A DNA stretch of 64,000 nucleotides from Thermaerobacter marianensis (GTDB lineage Bacteria; Bacillota; Sulfobacillia; DVGY01). The notes beneath the pieces were generated by a model. It was not told the origin of the DNA. It made no database searches and worked only from the letters and a program-made list of their open reading frames with translations. The stretch covers positions 1 to 64,000 of the forward strand of contig DYGY01000008.1 in the NCBI GenBank assembly GCA_020724425.1, read 5' to 3'. The translations under genes were made by a program, and so were the position numbers. Below, piece by piece: positions 34,053 through 42,430 of the stretch. Each line of letters begins with the position of its first letter. The first letter of the stretch is position 1.

Positions 34053-34988
34053 CTATTCGTCTTTAATTGAAGTGTTGCAGAATCTTCTTTTTTCTGGATC
34101 TTCCATGAGATCTAGAAAACGCGTTTGTAGATCACTTAAAGGTTGGTCTTGCTGGTAAAGAATGATGAAGTCATAAATAAAGGAGAGGCCTTTGATTGGT
34201 ACGACGTGTAGCAGGCCGGCGGCCAGTTCTTTACGTATAACAAGTCTTGAGAGCAAAGCAACCCCTTGGTTAGCTTCAACCATGGCTTTAATAGCATCTA
34301 CACTATTAAGTTCCATAATGACGTTTAGCTTTTCTGGGTTAACTCCGTGTTGCGAGAGAATGCTCTCTATCACCTTTCTTGTACCGGAACCCTTTTCTCT
34401 GCTTAAGAAAGGGAGGTTAACTAGTTCTGCTAGTTCTAGGTATTCTCTTTCTTTCCACTCTTGAGTTGGTGGTACTATTAGTACCAGTTCATCTTGTGTT
34501 AGATGGCTTGATGTCATTTTTGGTATTTCAATGTTTTCTTCAACTAGTGCCATATCAATTGTGCCATCAAGGAGTTTTGATATTACCTTCTCGGTATTAT
34601 CTACCACCATGCGAATGTCTGCGTCTGGATTGAGTTCTTTGAAGTATACCAGGGTACATGGTAGTGCATATCCACCTAAAGTAGTACTAGCACCTATAAT
34701 TATTTGATCTTTTGCTGAGGTTCTCAGTCTTTCTAGTTCTTCATCAAGTCTCTCTCCGAGGTTGAGCATTCTCTGACCAAGATTGTAGAGGATCTCTCCT
34801 CCTGCAGTCATTGTGACTCCTTTGTGTGTTCTTTGCAAAAGAGTTATTCCCATCGATTGTTCTAGTGAACCTATTCTCTGACTTAAAGCAGGCTGGGTCA
34901 TGTGTAGTTTTTTGGCAGCTTTGCTAATGCTTTTTTCCTCCACTACAATACAAAACGCTTCTATATCTTCTAGGTTAATGTTCATCAT
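34053..34988 (-). CDS. LysR-type regulator 2
   Basis: Paralog of the regulator at 28163, of the same length (311 residues), with near-identical HTH (VEEKSISKAAKKLHMTQPALSQRI) and effector domain layout (ASTTLGGYALPCTLVYFKELNPDA). It is divergent from the second rhodanese-molybdoenzyme module. The tandem ATG ATG start is preceded by AAAAGGATGGTGAT. Regulator and target were duplicated together, so each likely controls its own module, possibly with crosstalk. Confidence 0.93.
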   Translation of the reverse strand: MMNINLEDIEAFCIVVEEKSISKAAKKLHMTQPALSQRIGSLEQSMGITLLQRTHKGVTMTAGGEILYNLGQRMLNLGERLDEELERLRTSAKDQIIIGASTTLGGYALPCTLVYFKELNPDADIRMVVDNTEKVISKLLDGTIDMALVEENIEIPKMTSSHLTQDELVLIVPPTQEWKEREYLELAELVNLPFLSREKGSGTRKVIESILSQHGVNPEKLNVIMELNSVDAIKAMVEANQGVALLSRLVIRKELAAGLLHVVPIKGLSFIYDFIILYQQDQPLSDLQTRFLDLMEDPEKRRFCNTSIKDE

Positions 34989-35356
34989 ATCACCATCCTT
35001 TTGGGTCCTTTATAAGACCCATGTTCTATTATATCAATACTACTTTAGAACTAAAAAGGGGTATGAAAGTTCTAGCAATCACAAGCCCTGAAAGGCCTAA
35101 TATTACTAGTTTTCGGCAATTTAGCTTAGTTTAGGAATTAGTATTTTATCAGGTCATCGCCCGATATGCAATCTGCTTATAGGTATAATATTGCGTTATG
35201 AAGAGTTTTGTCAAGTGGCCTGAAATGCTTATGGTATAAGGGATTACGATATCTTCGAAGGTAGTATGAAAGCTGTCTTGTCAGCTTGCCAAATAGGAGT
35301 ACTCGAGTATAATTGAATTAAGGAAAGTGAACACATTCACAAAGGGGGCGTAATTA
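34989..35356. promoter_or_regulatory. Divergent regulatory region of module 2
   Basis: Holds TAGAACT (35046-35052) and AGTTCTA (35068-35074), a perfect 7-bp inverted repeat near the LysR start; a promoter TTGCCA (35286-35291), 16 nt, TATAAT (35308-35313) for the rhodanese genes; and a 10-bp palindrome TACTCGAGTA (35300-35309) in the spacer of that promoter. Neither repeat occurs in the module 1 region, so control has diverged. Confidence 0.6.
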
Positions 35357-35863
35357 ATGAAAAAGAGAGCATTGTGGATTCTTACTTTTGTACTAATTCT
35401 TTCTGTAGCTTTGATTGCTGGTGGTTGTGGTCAGGAACAACCGGTTCAGAACACAGAAACACCAGCACCACAAGTAGAAATTGATGAAGATGCAATTGTT
35501 TATGAAAGAATCATTAGTTATTTTGATGGGTTAAAGCAGAACAACAATATGATTGCTCCAAGTGTGGTTTATGAGGCATTGCAGAGTGATCCAGGGGCAT
35601 ATTTCATCCTTGATATTAGAGCCGCTGATGATTATGCTAAGGGTCATATCGAAGCAGCTAGTATTCTTAATATAGCTTGGGCAGAGGTTGGTAGCAATAT
35701 GCACCTATTACCAAGGGATCGGACAATTGTTGTTACCTGCTATAGTGGGCAGTCTGCAGGGCAGACAGTAGCTGCTTTGAGGTTAGCTGGTTATGATGCA
35801 ATATCTTTGCAGGGTGGCATGAACAATGGTTGGTTGAAAGCTGAACTACCGATAGTTGATTAG
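35357..35863 (+). CDS. Rhodanese-domain lipoprotein 2a
   Basis: Paralog of the protein at 29367. Signal peptide with lipobox IAGGC (lipid Cys24), then DAIVYERIISYFDGL and a rhodanese domain with FILDIRAADDYAKGHIE and loop CYSGQSAG (Cys128). It ends with GGMNNGWLKAELPIVD and has no Gly-Cys tail. GGGGGCG precedes the ATG. It is the first gene behind the module 2 promoter. Confidence 0.9.
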   Translation: MKKRALWILTFVLILSVALIAGGCGQEQPVQNTETPAPQVEIDEDAIVYERIISYFDGLKQNNNMIAPSVVYEALQSDPGAYFILDIRAADDYAKGHIEAASILNIAWAEVGSNMHLLPRDRTIVVTCYSGQSAGQTVAALRLAGYDAISLQGGMNNGWLKAELPIVD

Positions 35864-35890
35864 GAATTAAATGACCAGGGAGGGAAATTC

Positions 35891-36493
35891 ATGAATAACA
35901 TTCGCGTATATTCGTTGCGGTTTGCTACCCTGGTCCTTTTGCTATCTTTACTTGCCCTCACTTGGGGTTGTGGGTTAGAGGGGTCGGCTGGTCCGGCCCC
36001 TGCAAACCCCCAAGGAACTGAAGGTCTGGTAATCAAGGTAAGTGAAGTGGACCAGAGTACGGCTGATGAGATTGTTTACAAACATGTAACAGAATATTTT
36101 AGTAGTTTGCAACGTGAGGGAGAACCAGCTTTTAATCTTGTTGATCCAGGTATTGCTTATGAGAATCTCAATAAGAGTCCCGAACAGTATTTTTTGGTTG
36201 ATTTGAGAAGCAGAAGTGATTTTGAAGTTGCATTCGCCGCTGAGACTGATTTAAATATAGCTGCTGCTGCACTTGCAGAGAATATGGATCTTCTACCTAA
36301 GGATAAGACCATTTATGTTGGCTGTTATACAGGGCAAACTGCAGGTCAGGTTGTAGCTGCATTAAGGGTTGCTGGTTATGATGCTTATAGTATTAGAGGT
36401 GGCATTACTAATGGTTGGATAGCTGCAGGCTTACCTGTTGTTGGTGCTCCTGCTAACACATCTGATAGTGCAGCTGGAGGTTGTGGTGGTTAA
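35891..36493 (+). CDS. Rhodanese-domain lipoprotein 2b
   Basis: Paralog of the protein at 29894. Signal peptide with a Trp-containing lipobox LTWGC (lipid Cys27), a longer linker, and a rhodanese domain with active-site CYTGQTAG (Cys145) and AYSIRGGITNGWI. The C-terminal tail ends AAGGCGG with Cys198. The 1b/2b type is therefore separate from 1a/2a, and both types were already present before the module duplicated. Confidence 0.9.
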   Translation: MNNIRVYSLRFATLVLLLSLLALTWGCGLEGSAGPAPANPQGTEGLVIKVSEVDQSTADEIVYKHVTEYFSSLQREGEPAFNLVDPGIAYENLNKSPEQYFLVDLRSRSDFEVAFAAETDLNIAAAALAENMDLLPKDKTIYVGCYTGQTAGQVVAALRVAGYDAYSIRGGITNGWIAAGLPVVGAPANTSDSAAGGCGG

Positions 36494-36524
36494 AGCGTTC
36501 TCTAGTGGTAAGGAGGGAAGATAG

Positions 36525-38735
36525 GTGAAACTGAATCGTAGAACATTCCTGAAATTGTCGGCTGCAACAGCGTCTATGGCAGCTTTAGGCGCTAGCAAAT
36601 ATAGATCGGTTGATAACTGGGCTAGTGCTAATGAAAGACCTTCTAATATCACCACAGCATATTCTGTGTGTAATAGTTGTGGTAACCGGTGTGGAATTAT
36701 GGCGTACTTGAGGAATGGACGGTTGTGGAGAATTACTGGTAATCCTGATGACAATAAGTCTGGGGGTAAGATTTGTACTAGAGGGCATGGGTATGCTCAG
36801 ATGGTTTATGATAAGTATCGTTTAAGCCAACCGTTGAAACGTACAAGTGATGGTTCGTTTGTGGAGATCCCCTGGGAGCAGGCTTATCAGGAGATTGGTG
36901 ATAAGTTAATGGGTGTTGTCCGTAAGTATGGTCCTCAATCTGTGTTCTGGAGTGAATATAGCAAGCCAATCTCTAATTTCTATGGTGCCAGATTGATGGC
37001 TGCTTTGGGATCCCCCAACTGGACTACTCACTCATCTACCTGTTTTGTGGGTAGGAATGTTGGTTTTGATTATACTTTAGGTGGTTTACCGAGTGGTGAT
37101 TATGAAAATACCAAGTATGTTGTATTTGTTGGTCGTTCACCTGCTGATGGCATGGGGTTAAATATTCTTAAAGGTTTAGGTGTGGCTAAGAAGAAGGGTG
37201 CCAAAGTTGTTTCAGTAGATCCAAGGCTCAGTTACAGTGCCGGTGTCTTAGCTGATGAATGGGTGGCAGTTAAGCCTGGTACAGATTTGGCATTGCTATT
37301 GGCCTGGATGAATGTATTAATTGCTGAAAATCTTTATGATAAAGGATTTGTAGAAAACTATACAGTTGGTTTTGCTGAACTAAAGGAAATGGTTAAGCAA
37401 TATACCCCTGAGTGGGCTGAGACCATCACAGGGGTTAAGGCAGAACAGATTAGGAGAATTGGTCGGGAGTTAGGAGCAAATAGACCAGCGGCATTCTTGG
37501 AACCAGGCTGGCATGCAGCATATGGTTCTAACTATGCCAATAGTACTCAGACAGCAAGAGCAACAGCCATTGTAAATGGTCTGCTTGGTAACATCAACAA
37601 GCCAGGTGGTCTATGTTTTTATAACAGGGTGAGTTTTGGGGGTTTGAATCCAGAGCTTTATCCAACTCCTCCAGCATCACCTTATGAAAGAGTTGATGGT
37701 GCTGGTGTTAAGGGTAAGTATCCCTTAACTTTATCAACTGGTTTGCATCACCTGTTACCTGGTCTGGCTAAGGAAGGTAAACTGAAGGCTGGTATCTTCT
37801 ATTCGGTTAACCCGGGAAGAACAGTACCTGATCGGAACTATGTGATTGAGGGATATAAGAACCTAGAATTGACTATCGTAATTGACTGGCAGATGTCTGA
37901 GACTGCTGAACAGTTTGCTGATTATGTATTACCAGAGAGCCATCCAATGGAGAGAGATGGTATAGTTGAAGCTATTGCTAGCAGTAGGCCTCAGGTTACG
38001 ATGCAGGCTAAGGTAATTGACCCTGTTCATTCAGGTGGAAGGGGTCTAGATCGCATTGTTAGTGAGTTGGCTACAGCAATGGGTCTAGAAAGATTCTTCA
38101 ACTTTACTCTAGAGGATTTAAATAAGGCCATGCTATTCCCCTTAGGACTATTCCCGGTTCATCTTAAGAGCAGGGGTATTGTGGATGGTGATGCAGGGCA
38201 GTGGCATTATGAGTTTCCTGTTGATGGTAGTGGTAAGCCAAGTTTAAGAACTAAGTCGGGTAAGGTAGAGTTTTTTAGCTCTAGTTTTGCTGAGCATGGT
38301 CATAATCCTTTACCAGCATGGCAGGCACCTAAGGTGATGCCATCAGGGGATAAGTTAAGGATGATTCATGGTCATCAAGCCTATCATACTCATGCCCAAA
38401 CAATGAATAATCCATATTTGATGAGTATTACCAAGGACTATGAGGGTGATTCCATATGGTTAAATACAGAGACTGCCAAAAGGTTGGGTATTAGTGATGG
38501 CGATACAGTACAGGTTAGTGGTAATGGTTGGGAGGCAAAATCTAAGGTTAAGGTAACTCAGAGGATCCATCCAGAGGCGTTGTTTGTACCTGGTGGCTAT
38601 GGTGGTTTTGCCAAGAGTCTAGTTAGAGGTTATGGTATTGGGGTTAATATAAATGACTTCCTAAAGCATGATACGGAACCAATTTCGGGGCATGCGATGA
38701 TGGAAGAGGTTTTGGTTAGTGTAAAGAGGGCATAA
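36525..38735 (+). CDS. Tat-exported molybdopterin oxidoreductase, PsrA/PhsA-like, module 2
   Basis: 736 residues; close paralog of the protein at 30437. Tat motif NRRTFLK at 4-10; 4Fe-4S ligands C49, C52, C56 and C84; likely Mo ligand Cys173 (STCFVGRN). The kept EYSKPISNFYGAR and PGWHAAYGSNY blocks line the cofactor and substrate funnel in this superfamily. Differences cluster in the region after residue 370 and near 560-590, where copy 2 has an insertion (YEFPVDGSGKPS). Start GTG with GGAGGGAAG upstream. The paralogs could differ in substrate or in redox range. Confidence 0.93.
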   Translation: MKLNRRTFLKLSAATASMAALGASKYRSVDNWASANERPSNITTAYSVCNSCGNRCGIMAYLRNGRLWRITGNPDDNKSGGKICTRGHGYAQMVYDKYRLSQPLKRTSDGSFVEIPWEQAYQEIGDKLMGVVRKYGPQSVFWSEYSKPISNFYGARLMAALGSPNWTTHSSTCFVGRNVGFDYTLGGLPSGDYENTKYVVFVGRSPADGMGLNILKGLGVAKKKGAKVVSVDPRLSYSAGVLADEWVAVKPGTDLALLLAWMNVLIAENLYDKGFVENYTVGFAELKEMVKQYTPEWAETITGVKAEQIRRIGRELGANRPAAFLEPGWHAAYGSNYANSTQTARATAIVNGLLGNINKPGGLCFYNRVSFGGLNPELYPTPPASPYERVDGAGVKGKYPLTLSTGLHHLLPGLAKEGKLKAGIFYSVNPGRTVPDRNYVIEGYKNLELTIVIDWQMSETAEQFADYVLPESHPMERDGIVEAIASSRPQVTMQAKVIDPVHSGGRGLDRIVSELATAMGLERFFNFTLEDLNKAMLFPLGLFPVHLKSRGIVDGDAGQWHYEFPVDGSGKPSLRTKSGKVEFFSSSFAEHGHNPLPAWQAPKVMPSGDKLRMIHGHQAYHTHAQTMNNPYLMSITKDYEGDSIWLNTETAKRLGISDGDTVQVSGNGWEAKSKVKVTQRIHPEALFVPGGYGGFAKSLVRGYGIGVNINDFLKHDTEPISGHAMMEEVLVSVKRA

Positions 38736-38760
38736 ATAGACCCGGAAAGGAGTGCGGCCC

Positions 38761-39456
38761 ATGTCTAAGTATGCAATGTTAATTGATGTTAATGAATGTA
38801 TAGGCTGCTATGCTTGTCGGGTAGCCTGTCAGACTACAAATGACCTTCCTTCAGATATTAGTCGTATTAAGTTCATGGAAAAGGAGAAAGGGACATTTCC
38901 AGAGACAGAGATAGTTGTTTTGCCTACTCAATGTATGCATTGTGATGAACCTGCTTGTGTTGATGTTTGCCCTACTGGAGCTTCCTTTAAGAATGAAGAT
39001 GGTTTGGTTCTAATTGATTATGATAAGTGTATTGGTTGTAAGTATTGCATCACTGCTTGTCCTTATGATGCAAGAACTTTCAATACCTCTACAGGAAAAG
39101 TTGATAAGTGTAATTTCTGTGCACCTAGAGTACAGAGAGGTATGCAACCTGCCTGTGTGGAGGCTTGTGTCAATGATGCCAGGTTCTTTGGTGAGGTAGA
39201 TGACTCCAATTCACCTATTAGCAAGTTGATTGCTGAAGCAGATACTGCTAAAGTGGGAGGAACCTCGTTCTATTACAAGCTTCCTGAAGGCTGGGATGAG
39301 AGTTTGCCAGAGGATGCTATAAAACCTGCTTATGTTAAGAATCTAACAGAGAGAGTGCATCCTGCAGGTAAGGCTTTGTTAGGATTATCGGCAGGAGCTG
39401 TAGCAGCAAGCTATGTGATGACAAGAGTCAATGGCGGACATGAGGATGAAGAATAG
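38761..39456 (+). CDS. Four-cluster ferredoxin subunit with C-terminal anchor, module 2
   Basis: Paralog of the protein at 32632, about 231 residues. Cysteine motifs CIGCYACRVAC, CMHCDEPACVDVCP, CIGCKYCITACP and CNFCAPR/CVEAC are complete for four clusters. The C-terminal hydrophobic segment (ALLGLSAGAVAASYVMTRV) is almost identical to module 1, so the anchor is under selection. ATG 38761 has AAAGGAG 8 nt upstream; an in-frame GTG at 38752 abuts that site. Confidence 0.93.
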   Translation: MSKYAMLIDVNECIGCYACRVACQTTNDLPSDISRIKFMEKEKGTFPETEIVVLPTQCMHCDEPACVDVCPTGASFKNEDGLVLIDYDKCIGCKYCITACPYDARTFNTSTGKVDKCNFCAPRVQRGMQPACVEACVNDARFFGEVDDSNSPISKLIAEADTAKVGGTSFYYKLPEGWDESLPEDAIKPAYVKNLTERVHPAGKALLGLSAGAVAASYVMTRVNGGHEDEE

Positions 39457-39473
39457 TTGAGGTGGTGACTACT

Positions 39474-40178
39474 ATGTCTAAAAAGGGCAATGTAAGGATA
39501 AAGCGTTTTAATTTGGCCGAGAGGGTAGCACACTGGAGTCAAGCCTTTGCATTTGTTGTTCTCTTTCTCACTGGCTCTGCTCTAATCTTTCGTGGTTATG
39601 GTGCTTTGCTAGGAGCAGAGGGACTGAGAATTGCCGGGATGATCCATAGAATTATTGGTGTTTCTTTTCCAATAATTATTCTGGCTATTCTGCTCCTACT
39701 GACTCCAAAGACAACCAAGGAGTGGCTACGTTCGGTATTTAGTTGGAACATGAGTGATATTAAGTTTCTGGCTTTATTCCCCAAAGAGTTCTTTGGTCTT
39801 AAGGTGAAATTGCCTGCTCAGGGGAAGTTTAATGCTGGTGAGAAGATAAACTCCTTGATTACCATATTTGGATCCATGTTGATGGTTATTACCGGCTGGA
39901 TGTTGATTCTACAGGATAGGTTCTCACCTTCAGTTATTGCTTGGGTTCATCTTTTGCATGCTTCAGGAGCCTTACTGATGGGAGCTGTTATTATCGCTCA
40001 TGCTTATCTGGCTTTAGGACATCCTGGTTCCCGGGAAGCTATAAATGGTATGATCTCTGGTACTGTTAGTGAAAAGTTTGCAAAAGAACACCATGAACTC
40101 TGGTATAATGAAGTTAAGGATACTAATAGGGTAGTTGTTGGAGAAGAGGTTCAAGATTTGAAAGAACGAGAAGCATAG
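39474..40178 (+). CDS. Cytochrome b membrane subunit (FdnI-like), module 2
   Basis: Paralog of the protein at 33320, about 234 residues with four helices. His in AERVAHWSQA, MIHRIIGVSFP, HLLHASGALL and IIAHAYLALGHP match the haem-binding positions of module 1. GAGGTGGTG precedes the ATG. It is the last gene of module 2; the hairpin at 40194-40218 separates it from tatA. Confidence 0.9.
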   Translation: MSKKGNVRIKRFNLAERVAHWSQAFAFVVLFLTGSALIFRGYGALLGAEGLRIAGMIHRIIGVSFPIIILAILLLLTPKTTKEWLRSVFSWNMSDIKFLALFPKEFFGLKVKLPAQGKFNAGEKINSLITIFGSMLMVITGWMLILQDRFSPSVIAWVHLLHASGALLMGAVIIAHAYLALGHPGSREAINGMISGTVSEKFAKEHHELWYNEVKDTNRVVVGEEVQDLKEREA

Positions 40179-40193
40179 CTTCTTAGAGATGGT

Positions 40194-40218
40194 TGGGAGA
40201 CCTGTAATAGGTCTCCCA
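40194..40218 (+). terminator. Hairpin after module 2
   Basis: TGGGAGACCT-GTAAT-AGGTCTCCCA: perfect 10-bp stem. A-rich, not T-rich, downstream, so partial termination with readthrough into tatA is possible. Confidence 0.65.
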
Positions 40219-40297
40219 CAAAAATATATGATATGTAAGAGGAATTGTGATATGATAAAGAGAGCAGAAATTATTGTCAATCGTGGAGGTGTCCCAG

Positions 40298-40525
40298 TTG
40301 TTTGGTGGAAAAATAGGTCTATGGGAATTAGTTCTTATTTTAGCAATTGCATTAGTGATTTTTGGGCCACAGAAGTTACCGGAGATGGGACGTTCATTGG
40401 GTAAGGGTATTAAGGAGTTTCGTAAAGCAACAAAGGAATTAACTGAGGAAATTGATATCGATGAAGAACCAAGCAAGGAGAAGAAAGTAAAGGAAGAAAA
40501 AACGGAAGAAGATAAGAAGGAGTAA
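40298..40525 (+). CDS. tatA: Twin-arginine translocase TatA/E component
   Basis: 75-residue single-span protein: N-terminal membrane helix, then [21 protein letters not shown], the FGP hinge and amphipathic helix of TatA. The C-terminus is highly charged. TTG at 40298 is chosen because GGAGGTG is exactly 6 nt upstream; the frame is open to 40274. tatC follows 27 nt later. The Tat pore is needed to export the folded molybdoenzymes of modules 1 and 2. Confidence 0.95.
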   Translation: MFGGKIGLWELVLILAIALVIFGPQKLPEMGRSLGKGIKEFRKATKELTEEIDIDEEPSKEKKVKEEKTEEDKKE

Positions 40526-40552
40526 CCTTCATATTAGCCTGGGGGCAGGGTT

Positions 40553-41293
40553 ATGGATGAAAGGCAGATTAGAGAAGATGAGGGGATGACCCTTGTTGAA
40601 CATCTTGAAGAATTGCGAAAACGAGTAGTTCGGATTATTGTGGTTAGTATTCTGGCTATAGGTGTAAGTTTTGTTTTTGCTTCTGATTTGCTGGCTTATA
40701 TAGTTGAACCGGTAGACTCCCTGGTTATTTTAACACCGGGTGAGGGTTTTTTTGCTACTTTGCGGCTGGCAATAATGATGGGTTTGGCTTTAGCATCACC
40801 CTTTATTATTTATCAGCTAGTTGCTTTTATATTGCCTGCTTTGACTAAGCAGGAAAGGAAGTATTTATATGTACTGCTGCCTTTTGGATACATACTCTTC
40901 TGGGCAGGAGTACTTTTTGCGTATTTTGTTATTGTTCCCTATGTGTATCGGTTCTTTATTGGCTTTACTTATGAGGGGTTAATGGAACCATATATTTCTG
41001 TAAGTAGTTATCTAGGGTTTGTTCTTGGGGTAATTATTCCTTTTGGTATTATTTTTGAGTTACCGATTCTTGTTTCTTTGTTAACCATTATTGGTCTTGT
41101 CACTCCAGATATTTTAAAGAAATATAGGAAGTATGCTATTCTGCTGGTTTTTGTGGTGGCTGCCTTTTTTACCCCACCTGATCCTATTTCTCAGGGGTTA
41201 ATGGCAGGTCCTTTGATTCTTCTATATGAGTTTAGTATTTCGATATCAAAGATAGTGTACAAGCGTAGGCTAAGGAGAGAGGATTTTGAGTAG
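40553..41293 (+). CDS. tatC: Sec-independent translocase TatC
   Basis: 246 residues, six membrane helices. N-terminal LVEHLEELRKRV is the cytoplasmic signal-recognition region; the SPFIIYQ and ELPILVSLL helices are typical. GGGGGCAGGG lies before the ATG. It overlaps mobB by 8 nt. A minimal TatA-TatC system like this is normal in Firmicutes. Confidence 0.97.
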   Translation: MDERQIREDEGMTLVEHLEELRKRVVRIIVVSILAIGVSFVFASDLLAYIVEPVDSLVILTPGEGFFATLRLAIMMGLALASPFIIYQLVAFILPALTKQERKYLYVLLPFGYILFWAGVLFAYFVIVPYVYRFFIGFTYEGLMEPYISVSSYLGFVLGVIIPFGIIFELPILVSLLTIIGLVTPDILKKYRKYAILLVFVVAAFFTPPDPISQGLMAGPLILLYEFSISISKIVYKRRLRREDFE

Positions 41294-41804
41294 AGTGCCT
41301 GTCTTTTCTATTGTGGGTAGGAGTAATAGTGGGAAGACTACCCTGCTTGAGAGAGTAATTAGGGGTTTAAGGGAACTAGATATACGTGTAGCCACTATTA
41401 AACATGATACTCATGGTTTTGATATTGATCATAAGGGTAAAGATACGTATCGTCACAGGGAGGCAGGTGCTGAGGTGGTGTTGATCTCCTCAGTAGAAAG
41501 ATTGGCTTTTATGCAGGAATTAAGGGAAGAGTTGGAGTTAGTGGAGTTAGTAGCTCTGGTGGAAGAGAGGGCTAAGGTAGATCTTATCCTTACTGAAGGC
41601 TATAAGACGGGTAGTGTTCCCAGGTTAGAGGTATTTAATCAGGGTAGATACACTGAGCTTGTTTCTGATTTGGAAGCAACTCATCTTACCGCCATAGTTA
41701 CTGATAGGCCAGAGAGTATTGAGATTGATAAACCTGTCTATCATTGGGATGATGTTGATGGTGTGGTTAGACATATTTTAGAGGTGACAGGATTAGGAGG
41801 ATAG
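41286..41804 (+). CDS. mobB: Molybdopterin-guanine dinucleotide biosynthesis protein MobB
   Basis: 172 residues. P-loop VGRSNSGKTTLL, then TIKHDTHGFDIDHKGKDTYRHREAGA, the MobB signature. GTP-binding adaptor for MobA in making bis-MGD, the cofactor of the two molybdoenzymes upstream. TTG start, AGGAGAGGA upstream, 8-nt overlap with tatC. Confidence 0.95.
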   Translation: MSRVPVFSIVGRSNSGKTTLLERVIRGLRELDIRVATIKHDTHGFDIDHKGKDTYRHREAGAEVVLISSVERLAFMQELREELELVELVALVEERAKVDLILTEGYKTGSVPRLEVFNQGRYTELVSDLEATHLTAIVTDRPESIEIDKPVYHWDDVDGVVRHILEVTGLGG

Positions 41805-41809
41805 GAGTA

Positions 41810-42430
41810 ATGCTTGCCGTTGTCTTAGCCGGAGGGCAGAGCAGACGTATGGGTCAGGATAAGGCTCTTCTTACCCTGGCAGACAAGACATTTATTGAGA
41901 CTATTTATGATGAGCTCCGGGGATATTTCTCTGAGATAGTTATCTCAGCTAACAATCCGGAGCCTTATTTTCATCTGGGATTAAAGATATTAAGAGATGA
42001 ATATGAGGGTCTTGGTCCTTTAGCAGGTATTCATAGTGGTCTTTCCTATGCACAAAAAAGGGGCAAGAAGCATATTTTTGTGGTGAGTTGTGATATGCCG
42101 ATGATCTCTGGAAGACTAGCTTACAGGATGGTAGAGCTTTTGGAAGAGGACTATCAGGCGGTTGTACCTAAGGCTGGTGATAGGATCTTCCCTACCTTCA
42201 GTGCCTATAGTGTAAGGGCATTTGCTGAGATTGATCAGGCATTAAGAGAGGAAAGATTACGTTTACAGGCTATCTTAAGGGAATTAAATACATACTGGCT
42301 GTTGGAGGATGAAATTGCTTTATATGGAGAGCCACTAAAGATACTAAGGAATGTCAATAATCTTAAAGAGTATCTGGATCTCAGGGATATCTATGGAGAG
42401 GAAGAGGATAGTGAGAGAAATAAGGGCTGA
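41810..42430 (+). CDS. mobA: Molybdenum cofactor guanylyltransferase MobA
   Basis: 206 residues. The nucleotidyltransferase N-terminus LAGGQSRRMGQDKALL is diagnostic; DEYEGLGPLAGIHSGL and FVVSCDMPMIS carry the metal-binding Asp. It joins GMP to molybdopterin. It lies 5 nt after mobB and overlaps the TorD-like gene. Confidence 0.96.
   Translation: MLAVVLAGGQSRRMGQDKALLTLADKTFIETIYDELRGYFSEIVISANNPEPYFHLGLKILRDEYEGLGPLAGIHSGLSYAQKRGKKHIFVVSCDMPMISGRLAYRMVELLEEDYQAVVPKAGDRIFPTFSAYSVRAFAEIDQALREERLRLQAILRELNTYWLLEDEIALYGEPLKILRNVNNLKEYLDLRDIYGEEEDSERNKG

Noticed and set aside
30437-38735. Formate dehydrogenase identity for the two molybdoenzyme modules
   Set aside because: The FdnH/FdnI-like partners suggest it, but the likely Mo ligand is Cys in STCF.[AG]RN with no in-frame TGA, and two rhodanese lipoproteins in each operon point to sulfur compounds.
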